Below, piece by piece: positions 35,201 through 44,569 of a stretch of DNA of 64,000 bases (the stretch's first letter is position 1; each line of letters begins with the position of its first letter). The stretch is taken from NCBI GenBank assembly GCA_029260575.1, contig JAJDDB010000027.1, positions 684,501 to 748,500 on the forward strand. Reading direction: 5' to 3'. This DNA comes from Phycisphaerales bacterium (lineage in GTDB: Bacteria; Planctomycetota; Phycisphaerae; Phycisphaerales; SM1A02). Under the pieces are notes generated by a model. That model did not search any database and had not been told where the DNA came from. It saw only the letters and a program-made list of their open reading frames with translations. A program made the translations under genes and the position numbers.

Positions 35201-37444
35201 TCAGCCGGCGTTGACTTCTTCTTTGGGGCCGTGCCGCCGTCGACCACCTCCGCCGCCGCCCCCGCGATCCGAACGATTACCATCACCATCACCACCGCCA
35301 CCTTTATCATCGCCGCCTTCCAGTAGGGCCTTACGACTGAGCTTGATACGACCGCTGTCGTCGACGTTGATAACTTTGACTTTGACCATGTCGCCGAGGC
35401 TGACGACGTTCTCAACCTTTTCGACATAGCCGTTGTCGAGTTCGGAGATGTGGCACATGCCATCGGTACCCGGAGCCAGTTCGATAAACGCGCCGAAGTC
35501 TTTGATCGAGACGACCTTTCCTTCGTACACGGTACCGACCTTGATCTCTGCGGTGAGCGCTTCGATCTCGCCGCGGGCCTGCGCTGCTGCATCGCCATCG
35601 ACGGTGGAAATGTTCACTGTGCCATCGTTTTCGACTTCGATGGTTGCGCCGGTTCGCTCCTGAATGCCGCGGATGGTCTTGCCACCGGGGCCGATGAGCT
35701 TGCCGATCTTTTCCGGATCAATCATCAGAGTGATGATGCGCGGTGCATACTTGCTGATATCGGAGCGCGGCGCTGGAATTGATGCTTCCATTGCTTCGAT
35801 GATTTCGAGGCGCGTCTTCTTTGCCTCTTTGAAGGTGAGTGCAATCTCTTCGATGTCCAGCGACCGAGCTTTCAGATCAAGCTGAATCCCGGTGATGCCG
35901 TCGCGCGTTCCTGAGACTTTAAAGTCCATATCGCCGAAGAAATCTTCTTCGCCGATGATGTCGATTATGTGCACTACATTCCCGTTGTCATCGCTGATTC
36001 GGCCGACGGAGATGCCGGCACACGTACCGGAAATTGGCACGCCCGCATCCATCAATGCAAGACATCCGCCGCAAACGGACGCCATCGATGACGAACCATT
36101 GGATTCGGTGATGTCGCTGACGAGGCGAATGGTGTAGGGGAATTCTTCGACATCGGGAAGGATGCCGAGCAGTGAACGCTCAGCAAGTGCGCCGTGTCCG
36201 ATCTCGCGGCGGCCGGGGCCCATGATGCGGCCGGCTTCACCGACGCAGAACGGCGGGAAGTTGTAATGCAGATAGAATTTCTTGGCGTATTCGGGAAGCA
36301 GGCCGTCGACGATCTGTTCATCGCGACCTGTGCCCAGTGCGCACGTCACGATTGATTGTGTCTCGCCACGCTGGAACAGCGCTGAGCCGTGCGGCCGTTC
36401 GAAGATACCGACTTCCATATCGAGCGGACGAAGTTCATCGAGCTTACGGCCGTCAGCGCGAATGCCCTTCTCGAGAATGAGCTTGCGCGTGGTTTTCTTT
36501 TCGAGCGTTCGGAAGGCTTCCTTCGCATGCGAGCGCCGCTTCTCTGCTTTGACATGCTGTGAGTACGGCACATCTTCGGGGATCGCAAAATGCTCATCGA
36601 GCACGCGATCACGAAGAGCGCTGACTGCATCGCCGCGATCATGTTTGCCGGGAATCTGGCGTGCGGTCATCATCTCATCAGCGCAGGCGCTGTTCACGAT
36701 TTCGACGATATCAGCCGGCGGCAAAGCGCTTTCACCGGCCCGCTTTTCAGTGGCTCCGACTTTCTCAATCAGCTCGATCTGCATTTCCAGCAGCGGCTTG
36801 ACGCCTTCGTCATAACCGAACTTGATTGCAGCGAGCAGATCCTCTTCCGGGATTTCGGCTGCGCCAACTTCGATCATGTTCACGCCGTCTTTGTGGCCGG
36901 CCAGAACGAGATCAAGATCGGAAAACTCCATCTGCGCCTGCGTCGGGTTGATGACGAACTGTTCGCCGTCGTCGGTGATGACGCGTGCGACCCGAACCGT
37001 GGCGACAGGGCCTTCAAACGGAGCGTCGGTGATTGCGAGTGCAGCTGATGCACCGGTGCATGCAAGCACATCGGTGTCGTTCTGGCCGTCATGGCTCATG
37101 ACCCACGCCTGGATCTGCACTTCATCGATAAAGCCATCGGGGAACAACGGCCGGATCGGCCGGTCCATCAGGCGCATCGTGAGAATTTCTTTTTCGTTGG
37201 GAGCGCCTTCGCGTTTCCGGAACCCGCCTGGAAAGCGACCGGAAGCGTTAGTGCGTTCGCGGTAATCACATTGCAGCGGAAAGAAATCCAGACCCGGCCT
37301 GGGGTCTGCCCGCATCGCTGTCACCATGACTGTGCCCTGGTGATGGCTGACAAAGACGGCACCGGACGCCAGTTTGGCGACCTTGCCTGTTTCCATCCGA
37401 AATGTTCGTCCGCCGATTTCCCGTTCAACTACTACATGCGTCAT
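35201..37444 (-). CDS. pnp: Polyribonucleotide nucleotidyltransferase (PNPase)
   Basis: The 747-residue exoribonuclease has two RNase PH domains (DYRERTNASGRFPGGFRKRE in the first; ETQSIVTCALG and RREIGHGALAERSL in the second), then a KH domain (IGKLIGPGGKTIRGIQERTG) and an S1 domain (GTVYEGKVVSIKDFGAFIEL). It ends in a glycine/arginine-rich tail. It degrades and tails mRNA with phosphate. ATG 37444 is the start; the frame upstream is non-coding. It lies downstream of rpsO, the classical gene order, and its leader contains a long hairpin. Confidence 0.96.
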   Translation of the reverse strand: MTHVVVEREIGGRTFRMETGKVAKLASGAVFVSHHQGTVMVTAMRADPRPGLDFFPLQCDYRERTNASGRFPGGFRKREGAPNEKEILTMRLMDRPIRPLFPDGFIDEVQIQAWVMSHDGQNDTDVLACTGASAALAITDAPFEGPVATVRVARVITDDGEQFVINPTQAQMEFSDLDLVLAGHKDGVNMIEVGAAEIPEEDLLAAIKFGYDEGVKPLLEMQIELIEKVGATEKRAGESALPPADIVEIVNSACADEMMTARQIPGKHDRGDAVSALRDRVLDEHFAIPEDVPYSQHVKAEKRRSHAKEAFRTLEKKTTRKLILEKGIRADGRKLDELRPLDMEVGIFERPHGSALFQRGETQSIVTCALGTGRDEQIVDGLLPEYAKKFYLHYNFPPFCVGEAGRIMGPGRREIGHGALAERSLLGILPDVEEFPYTIRLVSDITESNGSSSMASVCGGCLALMDAGVPISGTCAGISVGRISDDNGNVVHIIDIIGEEDFFGDMDFKVSGTRDGITGIQLDLKARSLDIEEIALTFKEAKKTRLEIIEAMEASIPAPRSDISKYAPRIITLMIDPEKIGKLIGPGGKTIRGIQERTGATIEVENDGTVNISTVDGDAAAQARGEIEALTAEIKVGTVYEGKVVSIKDFGAFIELAPGTDGMCHISELDNGYVEKVENVVSLGDMVKVKVINVDDSGRIKLSRKALLEGGDDKGGGGDGDGNRSDRGGGGGGGRRRHGPKEEVNAG

Positions 37445-37555
37445 ATGTTCTGCCTCTGCTTTCGTCTTGGTGTATGAACAGGACCGACCGCGCTTCAGCA
37501 CATCGTCCTGCATACGTTGAACGGGGTTCGATCACCAAGAGGAAGGCAGATGCCA

Positions 37556-37609
37556 GGACACAGTGTCTGCGTACACATCAAGCACGGATGTGTCGTGACA
37601 CGACTGTCC
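37556..37609 (-). promoter_or_regulatory. Leader hairpin between rpsO and pnp
   Basis: This region folds into one long stem: GGACA/TGTCC (outer), GTGTC/GACAC, then ACACATC/GATGTGT around a seven-base loop. It sits about 110 bases upstream of the pnp start. In E. coli a stem-loop at the same place is cut by RNase III, and PNPase then represses its own mRNA; a similar role here is an inference. Confidence 0.6.
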
Positions 37610-37671
37610 CCTGCCTACTGCCGCCCCCCGTGTTACCGGATTCCCGTTCGTACTGTATTTCGATGCCGGGT

Positions 37672-37941
37672 TTACTTGCGCAGACCCAGCCGTTTGATCA
37701 ATTCGAGATACTGTTCGCGCTTGGTGCGCGCGAGGTATCGAAGCAAGCGATTGCGCTTGCCGACCATCATCAGGAGCCCGCGGCGGGACGCAAAGTCCTT
37801 GCGGTGCTCTTTGAGGTGTTCGGTCAATTCTGCAATTCTCGTGGTGAGAATGGCAATCTGGACCTCAGGTGAGCCGGCATCAGTATCATGACGCCGGTAG
37901 TCAGAAATAACGCTGGTTTTATGTTCCGCAGCGATGGACAT
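37672..37941 (-). CDS. rpsO: 30S ribosomal protein S15
   Basis: The 89-residue protein has the normal S15 length and motifs: [38 protein letters not shown] and [19 protein letters not shown]. It binds 16S rRNA early in assembly of the small subunit. ATG 37941 gives the standard N-terminus. It is divergent from serA, with 63 bases between the two start codons, and precedes pnp. Confidence 0.97.
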   Translation of the reverse strand: MSIAAEHKTSVISDYRRHDTDAGSPEVQIAILTTRIAELTEHLKEHRKDFASRRGLLMMVGKRNRLLRYLARTKREQYLELIKRLGLRK

Positions 37942-38004
37942 ATTTGTCGCTCGTCGTATCAACCCTAGTTAGTTGGCAATTCAATAGAACCGATCATAGT
38001 ACCT

Positions 38005-39705
38005 ATGTTGCAGCCACTCGTCCAAACTCGTTCTGAAACTGCCCCAACAGTCGGCGGCGGCGGGTCATCCGCTGCCTCAGCCACGACCGTCCGGGTTCTC
38101 ATCGCCGACAAACTTGCCCCGCAGGGCTGCGCCTGGCTGGAATCGCAGCCGGATGCGCAAGTTACTGTCCAAACAGGACTTGAAGACGCTGCACTGGTCG
38201 AGGCCCTGGCAGGGAATGATGGCGTTGTGGTTCGCTCGGCTGTCAAAATCACCGCTGACATCCTCGATCGAGCCGCTGCAATTGATGGCTGCCGACTCCG
38301 AGCGATTGCCCGGGCTGGGGTCGGCGTGGACAACATTGACCTGGAAGCAGCGACCCGCCACGGCATCGTCGTGATGAATTCCGCATCCGCAAGCACCATC
38401 ACCACCGCAGAACAGGCGTTCGCACTGATGATCGGCCTGGCGCGGAATATCGGACACGCCAGCCGCACCGTCGCAGCGGGCGGGTGGGATCGATCCAAGT
38501 ACGTCGGAACACAACTGCACGGCAAGACGCTCGGCGTCGTCGGCATGGGACGCATCGGGCAGACACTTGCCCAGCGTGCTTTGGCCTTCGGCATGAACGT
38601 CATTGGTTTCGATCCCTATATCAACGCAGATTCCATGCTCGATGGTCAGGTCAAACTGCGCCGCAGCTTTGATGAACTGATCACAGATGTCGACATTGTC
38701 AGCTTCCATGTCCCCAAGACCGACACCACCAAAGGCATGCTCAGCGCGAAACAGTTTGCTGGTGCCCGCAAGGGGTTGCTCGTCGTCAATGCAGCCCGTG
38801 GCGGAATTGTTGATGAACAGGCACTGCTTGATGCGTTGGAGTCCGGCCAATGTGGCGGCGCTGCTCTGGATGTGTATGAACAGGAGCCGCCGAGTGAAAA
38901 CTCACCGCTGCGTACGCATCCGAAGATTCTGTGTACGCCACATCTCGGGGCATCGACCGTTGAAGCGCAGGAAGCTGTAGCAGTTGATGCATGCAGCGCC
39001 CTGCTGAATTTCCTGCGTGGCCAGGGCGCGGTCGGCGCTGTAAACGTGCGCGGGCTGGAGTTGAACCTCAGCGATCGTCAACAAGGCATTGCGGATCTCG
39101 CCCAGCGGATGGTTGCTCTGCTGAGCGCAGCAAGCGAACCCAAACGCATCAGCAAGGTGACCTTCACCTGCCGGGGCGAAACGATTGCATCGCGGGCAGA
39201 CACGATTGCGCGGTTTGCCCTTGCGGAATTGCTGCGTCGGCATCTTGATGAACCAGTCAATGTCATCAATGCAGCTCTTGTTGCGGAACAGCGCAAGATT
39301 GAATTCAATACCGTCATCGCATCGGACGCCGATGAAGATCGCATCACGATCGAGCTGACCGATGGTGAAAACACATGGCGGGTCGAGGGTGCGATGTATG
39401 CCGACGGCCAGCCGCGCATCACCCGCATCAACGGGTACAGCATGGATATGGTGCCAGCCGGGCAGGTGATTCTGCTGACAAATAATGATGAACCGGGGCG
39501 CATCGGACTGGTCGGCCGCATCTTTGGCGAAGCGACTCTGAATATTGCGGAGATGGTCATAGGCCGCCAGCAGCGCGGCTCCGGCAACGTCGCAATGATG
39601 ATTCTGAAGATCGATCAGCCGCCGACGGATGCGGTGTTGAAACAATTGCGCGATGCGCCGGGGATTCTGAGCGTGTCGGCGATCGCACTGCCGGAACTTG
39701 GATGA
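38005..39705 (+). CDS. serA: D-3-phosphoglycerate dehydrogenase
   Basis: The 566-residue enzyme starts serine synthesis by oxidising 3-phosphoglycerate with NAD. It has RVLIADKLAPQG, the NAD-binding LGVVGMGRIGQTLAQRAL, the active-site VNAARGGIVDEQALLDAL and PHLGASTVEAQEAV. An allosteric-substrate-binding domain follows, then a C-terminal ACT domain (ILLTNNDEPGRIGLVGRIF). This is the long form of about 530 residues, with an additional N-terminal stretch of 30 residues rich in glycine and serine; no later start codon would remove it. Confidence 0.95.
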   Translation: MLQPLVQTRSETAPTVGGGGSSAASATTVRVLIADKLAPQGCAWLESQPDAQVTVQTGLEDAALVEALAGNDGVVVRSAVKITADILDRAAAIDGCRLRAIARAGVGVDNIDLEAATRHGIVVMNSASASTITTAEQAFALMIGLARNIGHASRTVAAGGWDRSKYVGTQLHGKTLGVVGMGRIGQTLAQRALAFGMNVIGFDPYINADSMLDGQVKLRRSFDELITDVDIVSFHVPKTDTTKGMLSAKQFAGARKGLLVVNAARGGIVDEQALLDALESGQCGGAALDVYEQEPPSENSPLRTHPKILCTPHLGASTVEAQEAVAVDACSALLNFLRGQGAVGAVNVRGLELNLSDRQQGIADLAQRMVALLSAASEPKRISKVTFTCRGETIASRADTIARFALAELLRRHLDEPVNVINAALVAEQRKIEFNTVIASDADEDRITIELTDGENTWRVEGAMYADGQPRITRINGYSMDMVPAGQVILLTNNDEPGRIGLVGRIFGEATLNIAEMVIGRQQRGSGNVAMMILKIDQPPTDAVLKQLRDAPGILSVSAIALPELG

Positions 39706-39764
39706 ATTCACCGCTGAGGCGCAGAGATCGCAGCGTGTTGTGGATTGCTGCGTTGGCGTACTCC

Positions 39765-39879
39765 TCGTCGTTCCTGCGCAGGCAGGAACCCAGTTCGGTG
39801 AGATTCGCGCGATTCGTGTTGTCTATTGTCTGAAGAACGTTTGCGCGACGCTGGATGCCTGACTTCGCAGGCATGACGA
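39765..39879. repeat. MITE-like palindromic element, full copy
   Basis: The left end (39765-39793) and right end (39851-39879) are inverted copies, matching at 22 of 28 positions. Each arm is itself a hairpin (TTCCTGC/GCAGGAA on the left, ATGCCTG/CAGGCAT on the right). No coding frame lies between them. A partial second copy is at 45736-45800. Confidence 0.6.
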
Positions 39880-39902
39880 ATGGCTCGTTGTACGATGTGC
39901 GC

Positions 39903-40376
39903 ATGTCAGTACACGACACGATTGAATCGCTGATCACACGCCTGCAACTGCAGCAGCATCCCGAAGGCGGGTGGTATCGCGAGACGTTTCGGTCGTCCGT
40001 TCAAATGAGCATTGATGCGCTTCCGAAGGGGTATGACCGATCGGCTGCCGATTCGCGCTGCGCTATGACAAGCATTATGTTTTTGTTGCCAAAGGGGATT
40101 CGTACGCGCTGGCATCGTGTGCGCTCTGAAGAATTGTTCGTGCATCACAGCGGCGATGATGTGCAGTTGCTGGTGCATGAACCGGCGGAGCGACCGGATG
40201 GTGATGCAGCTATCGAAATGCTCGGGCAAAGCGCCGAGGCGCAGTTTCAGGTCGTCGTACCTTCGATGTGGTGGCAGGCGGCGGAAACCGTGCAAGGACC
40301 ACATGGTTTTGCGCTGTTGGGTTGTGTCGTGTCGCCGGGATTTGAGTTCGCGGATTTCCAGTTGACCAAAGACTAG
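39903..40376 (+). CDS. DUF985-type cupin protein
   Basis: The 157-residue protein matches the DUF985 cupin family: LQQHPEGGWYRETFRS near the start, TSIMFLLPKGIRTRWHRVRS with the first cupin histidine, EELFVHHSGDDVQLLVHE, and VVVPSMWWQAAE then GCVVSPGFEFADFQL. Such proteins bind a metal or sugar in a small beta-barrel; no reaction is established. ATG 39903 lies just after the MITE-like repeat, and earlier codons of the frame belong to that repeat. Its end overlaps the convergent gene by 4 bases. Confidence 0.88.
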   Translation: MSVHDTIESLITRLQLQQHPEGGWYRETFRSSVQMSIDALPKGYDRSAADSRCAMTSIMFLLPKGIRTRWHRVRSEELFVHHSGDDVQLLVHEPAERPDGDAAIEMLGQSAEAQFQVVVPSMWWQAAETVQGPHGFALLGCVVSPGFEFADFQLTKD

Positions 40377-41278
40377 TCTGCAGACTTTGCTGCCATTTTC
40401 TTGCAGAACCGTAGAATCTGGCTGGTTTGTATCATGAGCGTGAACAGTGAAATCATGTGAACGAATATGAGCAGCACTGCAATGCTCATCACACAACTGA
40501 TCAAATTCACGATCGTGTCCACAGCGTTCGCGCCGCCGGATATGTAAACCTCGATCATCCTGTGAATGAGAATCAGTGGGAGCAGAATTCGAAAGGTCTT
40601 TCGAAAGAATTCGGCTTCGTTTGTGAGCCGTTTGGTGAGGTCGTAATCGGGTACTCGTCGGGTGAGTTGCGCCAGCCAGCGCAAAACTCCGACTAGTCCG
40701 ATTGCACAAGCGATGAGGCCGAGAAGACTCAGGCCACTAGAGAGCGCGACAAGCCATTTGACAGAAGTGCTCGTGTCAAGAATCTGCCCCGCGGTCATTA
40801 GCACTGCGGCAGTAATGAGGCCCCATCGACCGAGCCGTCGTGCAGAAAGCGCCATTTCATGGCTCGTAGTCTTCGGGTCCTGCGCTGAGACCATGTAACA
40901 TCCGACAGCGGCCAGTCCGAAACCGCCGAGCACAATAAACGCCGTCATGGCAAACCTGATTGCCTCGCCGATCGCCCCCTCCCAGTCCAGATGAATCTTC
41001 TCAGCCAGAATGCCGCCGGTCATCATAAGTATCAGCGCTGCAACAGTTCCGAGGAGCAGGATATTCAATCCGACTGCGAGAAGGAATTGACCACGAACAA
41101 TCCGCCGCAACCACTTCGGATCGGCGTAGCGCAGATCGTCGCCGCGCAGGGAACGCTGGACATCCGAGCCGCATTCCGGGCAGTTGGAATCACCGTCAAG
41201 ACCGCGCAGGTCGTAGCCGCAACTGACACAGTGCAGTTCGTGCGTTATGGATGTTGACGTGCCGGCGTTGGTGGACAT
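40373..41278 (-). CDS. Membrane protein with N-terminal zinc ribbon (CGYDLRG type)
   Basis: The 301-residue protein opens with a zinc ribbon, CVSCGYDLRGLDGDSNCPEC, of a sort seen before many planctomycete membrane proteins. Four or more helices follow (FLLAVGLNILLLGTVAALIL, MTAFIVLGGFGLAAVGCYMV, WLVALSSGLSLLGLIACAIG and a C-terminal one). No function can be given. The ribbon is at the N-terminus here, unlike in three other proteins of this window where it is at the C-terminus. Confidence 0.78.
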   Translation of the reverse strand: MSTNAGTSTSITHELHCVSCGYDLRGLDGDSNCPECGSDVQRSLRGDDLRYADPKWLRRIVRGQFLLAVGLNILLLGTVAALILMMTGGILAEKIHLDWEGAIGEAIRFAMTAFIVLGGFGLAAVGCYMVSAQDPKTTSHEMALSARRLGRWGLITAAVLMTAGQILDTSTSVKWLVALSSGLSLLGLIACAIGLVGVLRWLAQLTRRVPDYDLTKRLTNEAEFFRKTFRILLPLILIHRMIEVYISGGANAVDTIVNLISCVMSIAVLLIFVHMISLFTLMIQTSQILRFCKKMAAKSAD

Positions 41279-41333
41279 TGCGGAACTATGGTATCGCAGT
41301 TATTTCGCCGAAATTCATGCATGAATCCGTAAC

Positions 41334-41405
41334 GAGCCGCGCCCGTCAGGAAGCGGATTGCGTGAGTTGACGAGCACCATTCCCGCTCTTTCACGGTCGC
41401 AGCTC
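41334..41405. repeat. Imperfect inverted repeat element
   Basis: The arms 41334-41356 (beginning GAGCCGCGCCCGTCAGG) and 41383-41405 are imperfect inverted copies, with about 18 of 23 positions matching. The arm sequence resembles the repeats at 1906 and 10989 only distantly. The element lies between two minus-strand membrane-protein genes. Confidence 0.45.
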
Positions 41406-41431
41406 AATACCAGAGTGAATCCACTATGAAT

Positions 41432-41908
41432 TCACTCACCATCGCGCTGTTGTTCGTGATGCAGAGCAAGCAGTGACAACGCCACGGCCGCAATGGCCAG
41501 GCCGAAATCGCGCAGCGCCAGCGCGTAGAGTCCGCCGGGAAGCAGATTAAGAATGACGATGGCGATCAGCCACAGCGCGATGACGTAGCCGAAGATCTTC
41601 GGCTTCAGCGCGACGCCGATAGCAATGGCGATTTCGAGAATGCCGATGACGGACATCATCAGACCGGTGCTGCCGGCAAGAAATTCCTTTGCGGGTGCAG
41701 ATAGGTACGCCTGCCAGTCTGTGAGAATATTGAAGAACTTGTCGAGCCCGGCAATGAGCGGCGCGAGTACAAAGACTGCGCGCAACAACCAGAATGCTTC
41801 CCTGCTTGGATTGGCAAAGAGGCGGCGCTCGGTTCTTGTAAACTTCGCATCTTCCGGATGTGCCGGAATCGGCGTGTGCGGGGCATGCGTATGGGGAAGG
41901 TGTGACAT
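41432..41908 (-). CDS. DoxX-like membrane protein
   Basis: The 158-residue protein has four helices in the DoxX arrangement (LLRAVFVLAPLIAGLDKFF, MMSVIGILEIAIAIGVAL, FGYVIALWLIAIVILNLL, DFGLAIAAVALSLLAL). A histidine-rich start (MSHLPHTHAPHTPIPAH) precedes them. DoxX-type proteins are small quinone-linked or redox-associated membrane proteins; the exact role here is unknown. AAGGAGG lies 7 bases before the ATG, so the start is secure. Confidence 0.8.
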   Translation of the reverse strand: MSHLPHTHAPHTPIPAHPEDAKFTRTERRLFANPSREAFWLLRAVFVLAPLIAGLDKFFNILTDWQAYLSAPAKEFLAGSTGLMMSVIGILEIAIAIGVALKPKIFGYVIALWLIAIVILNLLPGGLYALALRDFGLAIAAVALSLLALHHEQQRDGE

Positions 41909-42101
41909 CGCGAACCTCCTTCTTGGTTCAGCAGATGCGAATGGTTGGTTGAAGGAGCAACCAACTGGTGGCGCGAATCATTCGCCTGTACTCGTATTAT
42001 CTTCGCGCGGAGTTGCAATAGCAATATTGAACCAGATTCGTGTGTGAATTCTGTCACGAAGTAATCCGGCGTCGTCGCTACAAAGTGTGTTTGCTGGGCC
42101 G

Positions 42102-43385
42102 CTATTGCAGCGATTCGAGCCAGCGGCGCAAGCGAGCGCAGCCTTCTATGATGCGCGCATCGCTCGTTGCGTAGCTAAGCCGCACATTGCCGTGGGCGCA
42201 TTCGCCGAAGTCGTCGCCGGGCACGACTGCGACGTGTGCTTCGTTGAGCAGCGCAGTGGCAAAGGACACGACGTTGTTGATTGCGATACCGTCAGGTGAC
42301 TTCTTGCCGAAGTGGGCGGAGACTTCGGGGAAGCAGTAGAAGGCGCCGGTGGGTTTGGGGCACTGAATGCCGGGCATTCCGGTGAGTTTGTCGTGCATCA
42401 GGACAGCGCGTCGCGCGAAACTCTGCCGCATGTCCTGTACAACTTTGGCGGATTCGGAGCCGACCAGTGCGGTCACGATCGCTGGATAAAGAAAGGATGT
42501 GATGTTGCTGGTCATCTGACCCTGCAGTCGGGTCATGGCCTTGATGAGTGAATCACCATCGCCGGTGCGCAAACCGGGGGCGCACGCATACCCCACGCGC
42601 CAGCCGGTCATTGCATACGCCTTGGACATGCCGTTGACCGTGACGACCTGCTGGGCGACGTTGTCAAGCGAACCGATGGACAGGTGTTCAGCATCGCCGT
42701 AGATCAGTTTCTCGTAAATCTCATCGCTGATGACGACGACGTGCGGGTGCTGTTGCAACACCTCAGCAAGGGCGCGGATTTCATCCGGCGAATACATCGT
42801 TCCGCACGGATTGCTCGGGCTGTTGAACACCATCGCGCGAGTGTTGTCCGTGAGAGCATCGCGCAACTGCCTGGGCGTGATCTTGAAATCGTTGTCAATC
42901 GAGCCGGCAATCTGCACCGCAGTGCCGCCGGCCAATTCGATTTGTGGTTCGTATGTCACCCACGCAGGCGTCGGCAGTACAACTTCGTGGCCGGCATTCT
43001 CATCGAGCAATGATTGCAGGATCAGGTAAAGTGAATGTTTGGCGCCGACGTTGATGATGATGTCATCGGACGTACATCGAATCTCGTTTTCTTCACGGAG
43101 TTTGTGGGCGATGGCTTCGCGAGCGGCAGGTTCGCCGGGCACAGGCGCGTAATGCGTCTGCCCCGCGAGCAGCGCATCTATGGCTGCCTGCTTGATATTG
43201 GCCGGCGTGTCGAAGTCCGGTTCGCCCACGCCGAAGGCGACAATGTCGACCCCGGCGGCGCGGAGCTTCTTGACCTGCGCGCTGACAGCGAGCGTAGCGG
43301 ACGGCTTGAGTTGCTGGGCGCGTCGGGAGAGGATGAACGCAGTTGCGGACTCGGTCGACGATGACGTTGCTTTCGTGGCGGGCAT
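42102..43385 (-). CDS. aspC: Class I aminotransferase (aspartate aminotransferase type)
   Basis: The 427-residue PLP enzyme has GVGEPDFDTPANIKQAAIDA, the substrate-loop THYAPVPGEPAAREAIA, NSPSNPCGTMYS, VVISDEIYEKLIYG and the PLP lysine in NGMSKAYAMTGWRVGY. These marks fit the aspartate/prephenate aminotransferases of bacterial subgroup I-beta. Aspartate transamination is the likeliest activity, though prephenate or broader use is possible. ATG 43385 is used; a GTG lies two codons upstream. Confidence 0.9.
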   Translation of the reverse strand: MPATKATSSSTESATAFILSRRAQQLKPSATLAVSAQVKKLRAAGVDIVAFGVGEPDFDTPANIKQAAIDALLAGQTHYAPVPGEPAAREAIAHKLREENEIRCTSDDIIINVGAKHSLYLILQSLLDENAGHEVVLPTPAWVTYEPQIELAGGTAVQIAGSIDNDFKITPRQLRDALTDNTRAMVFNSPSNPCGTMYSPDEIRALAEVLQQHPHVVVISDEIYEKLIYGDAEHLSIGSLDNVAQQVVTVNGMSKAYAMTGWRVGYACAPGLRTGDGDSLIKAMTRLQGQMTSNITSFLYPAIVTALVGSESAKVVQDMRQSFARRAVLMHDKLTGMPGIQCPKPTGAFYCFPEVSAHFGKKSPDGIAINNVVSFATALLNEAHVAVVPGDDFGECAHGNVRLSYATSDARIIEGCARLRRWLESLQ

Positions 43386-43530
43386 TGACACAGAATATCC
43401 TGTAAGTACGACTTGCGGCGAATAGAACCGCAGGCAGCGCCATTGTCTTCAGAATAGCCGCCCGGAGCTGCGAGATGTGCGGGCAGCGACGAGGCGGATA
43501 CCATCAGGCAACCACACACGGAGCTTCTTC

Positions 43531-44430
43531 ATGATTCTGAATCGTGCAAATCATTCTTCAGTCGCGGCAATCGCAGCCGCATTACTTGTTGTGACGGTGG
43601 GTACTGTCCACGGGCAGACGACTCAACCGGCATCACAGCCGTCTTCGCAGCCGGGCAGCCGGCCGGTGCCGGCAACCGCGCCGGATCTTGATGAACGCAA
43701 CCGCAAACCGACGCTTGTTGAGCAGATCGCGGCTGCCCACAACCAGAAGGCGTGGGGCGAGCATGAGGCTGTCAGCTTCCGTATGAATATGAAATTCGGT
43801 GAGAAACTGAAGATGGTGGCGGACATTACCTACGACTACCACGGCAACCGGGTGCGCATGGAGATTGCCGGCGGGCCGACGGTTGTGTTTGATGGTGAAA
43901 CGGCATGGTTGTCGCCGTCGGATGCAGAATTCCCGATGGCACGGTTTCATGTGCTGACCTGGCCGTACTTTTTCGCAGCGCCGTTCAAGCTGGACGATCC
44001 GGGGGCGCATGTTGTTGAATTGGGCGTCAGAACGCAACAGGGCAAACCACATTATGCAGCAAAGATGACATTCGGCGATGGCGTGGGCGATTCGCCGGAC
44101 GACTGGTACATCCTGTACGCCAATCCGGCTGGGCATCAACTGAGGGCGATGTCGTACATCGTGACCTACGGCGGAACGGATGTCGAAACCGCAGAAAAGG
44201 AATGCCACGCCATCACGTACGACAAGTTCGGCATCTTCAACGGCGTTGTGCTTGCGACGAAGTGGGAATTCTTCAACTGGAATGAAGAAGAAGGCATCCA
44301 CGGCGACCCGCTAGGCAACGCAACGCTGAGCAATGTTCGGTTTGTCGAACCGGCGGATGATTTGTTTGTCAAGCCGGCGGATGCGCGCGAGGATGCGATG
44401 CCGGGTGAGGACAGCAACAAAACGGAGTGA
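43531..44430 (+). CDS. Secreted protein of unknown function
   Basis: The 299-residue protein starts with a signal peptide (VAAIAAALLVVTVGTVHGQ), a linker rich in Ser, Gln and Pro (TTQPASQPSSQPGSRP) and a soluble domain of about 240 residues. The domain has aromatic strands such as WGEHEAVSFRMNMKFGEKLK, GGPTVVFDGETAWLSP and CHAITYDKFGIFNGVVLATK, recalling LolA-like or DUF6503 beta-sheet domains; I cannot confirm either. ATG 43531 follows GGAG by 7 bases. The SQP linker also occurs in the DUF3179 protein at 47506. Confidence 0.75.
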   Translation: MILNRANHSSVAAIAAALLVVTVGTVHGQTTQPASQPSSQPGSRPVPATAPDLDERNRKPTLVEQIAAAHNQKAWGEHEAVSFRMNMKFGEKLKMVADITYDYHGNRVRMEIAGGPTVVFDGETAWLSPSDAEFPMARFHVLTWPYFFAAPFKLDDPGAHVVELGVRTQQGKPHYAAKMTFGDGVGDSPDDWYILYANPAGHQLRAMSYIVTYGGTDVETAEKECHAITYDKFGIFNGVVLATKWEFFNWNEEEGIHGDPLGNATLSNVRFVEPADDLFVKPADAREDAMPGEDSNKTE

Positions 44431-44544
44431 CGTCAGCAGGTACGGATGAAGCCTGTTACGCCGTAAGCGGCATCGGGGCCGCGGCGGGTATTGAAGCCAT
44501 TTGACACGCGCACGACCGGATGCGTGAGGGACGCTATGATGCCC

Positions 44545-44563
44545 ACCCGCACAGGAGGCGGGT
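44545..44563 (+). promoter_or_regulatory. Hairpin presenting the prfB ribosome binding site
   Basis: ACCCGC (44545-44550) pairs with GCGGGT (44558-44563) and leaves ACAGGAG as the loop, so the Shine-Dalgarno AGGAGG of prfB lies in a hairpin loop and its last G in the stem. Whether it modulates translation is unknown. Confidence 0.5.
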
Positions 44564-44569
44564 ACTTTT

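Noticed and set aside
35201-35330. Glycine/arginine-rich end of pnp as a separate small basic protein
   Set aside because: It is in frame with the S1 domain of PNPase and is a plausible C-terminal tail.
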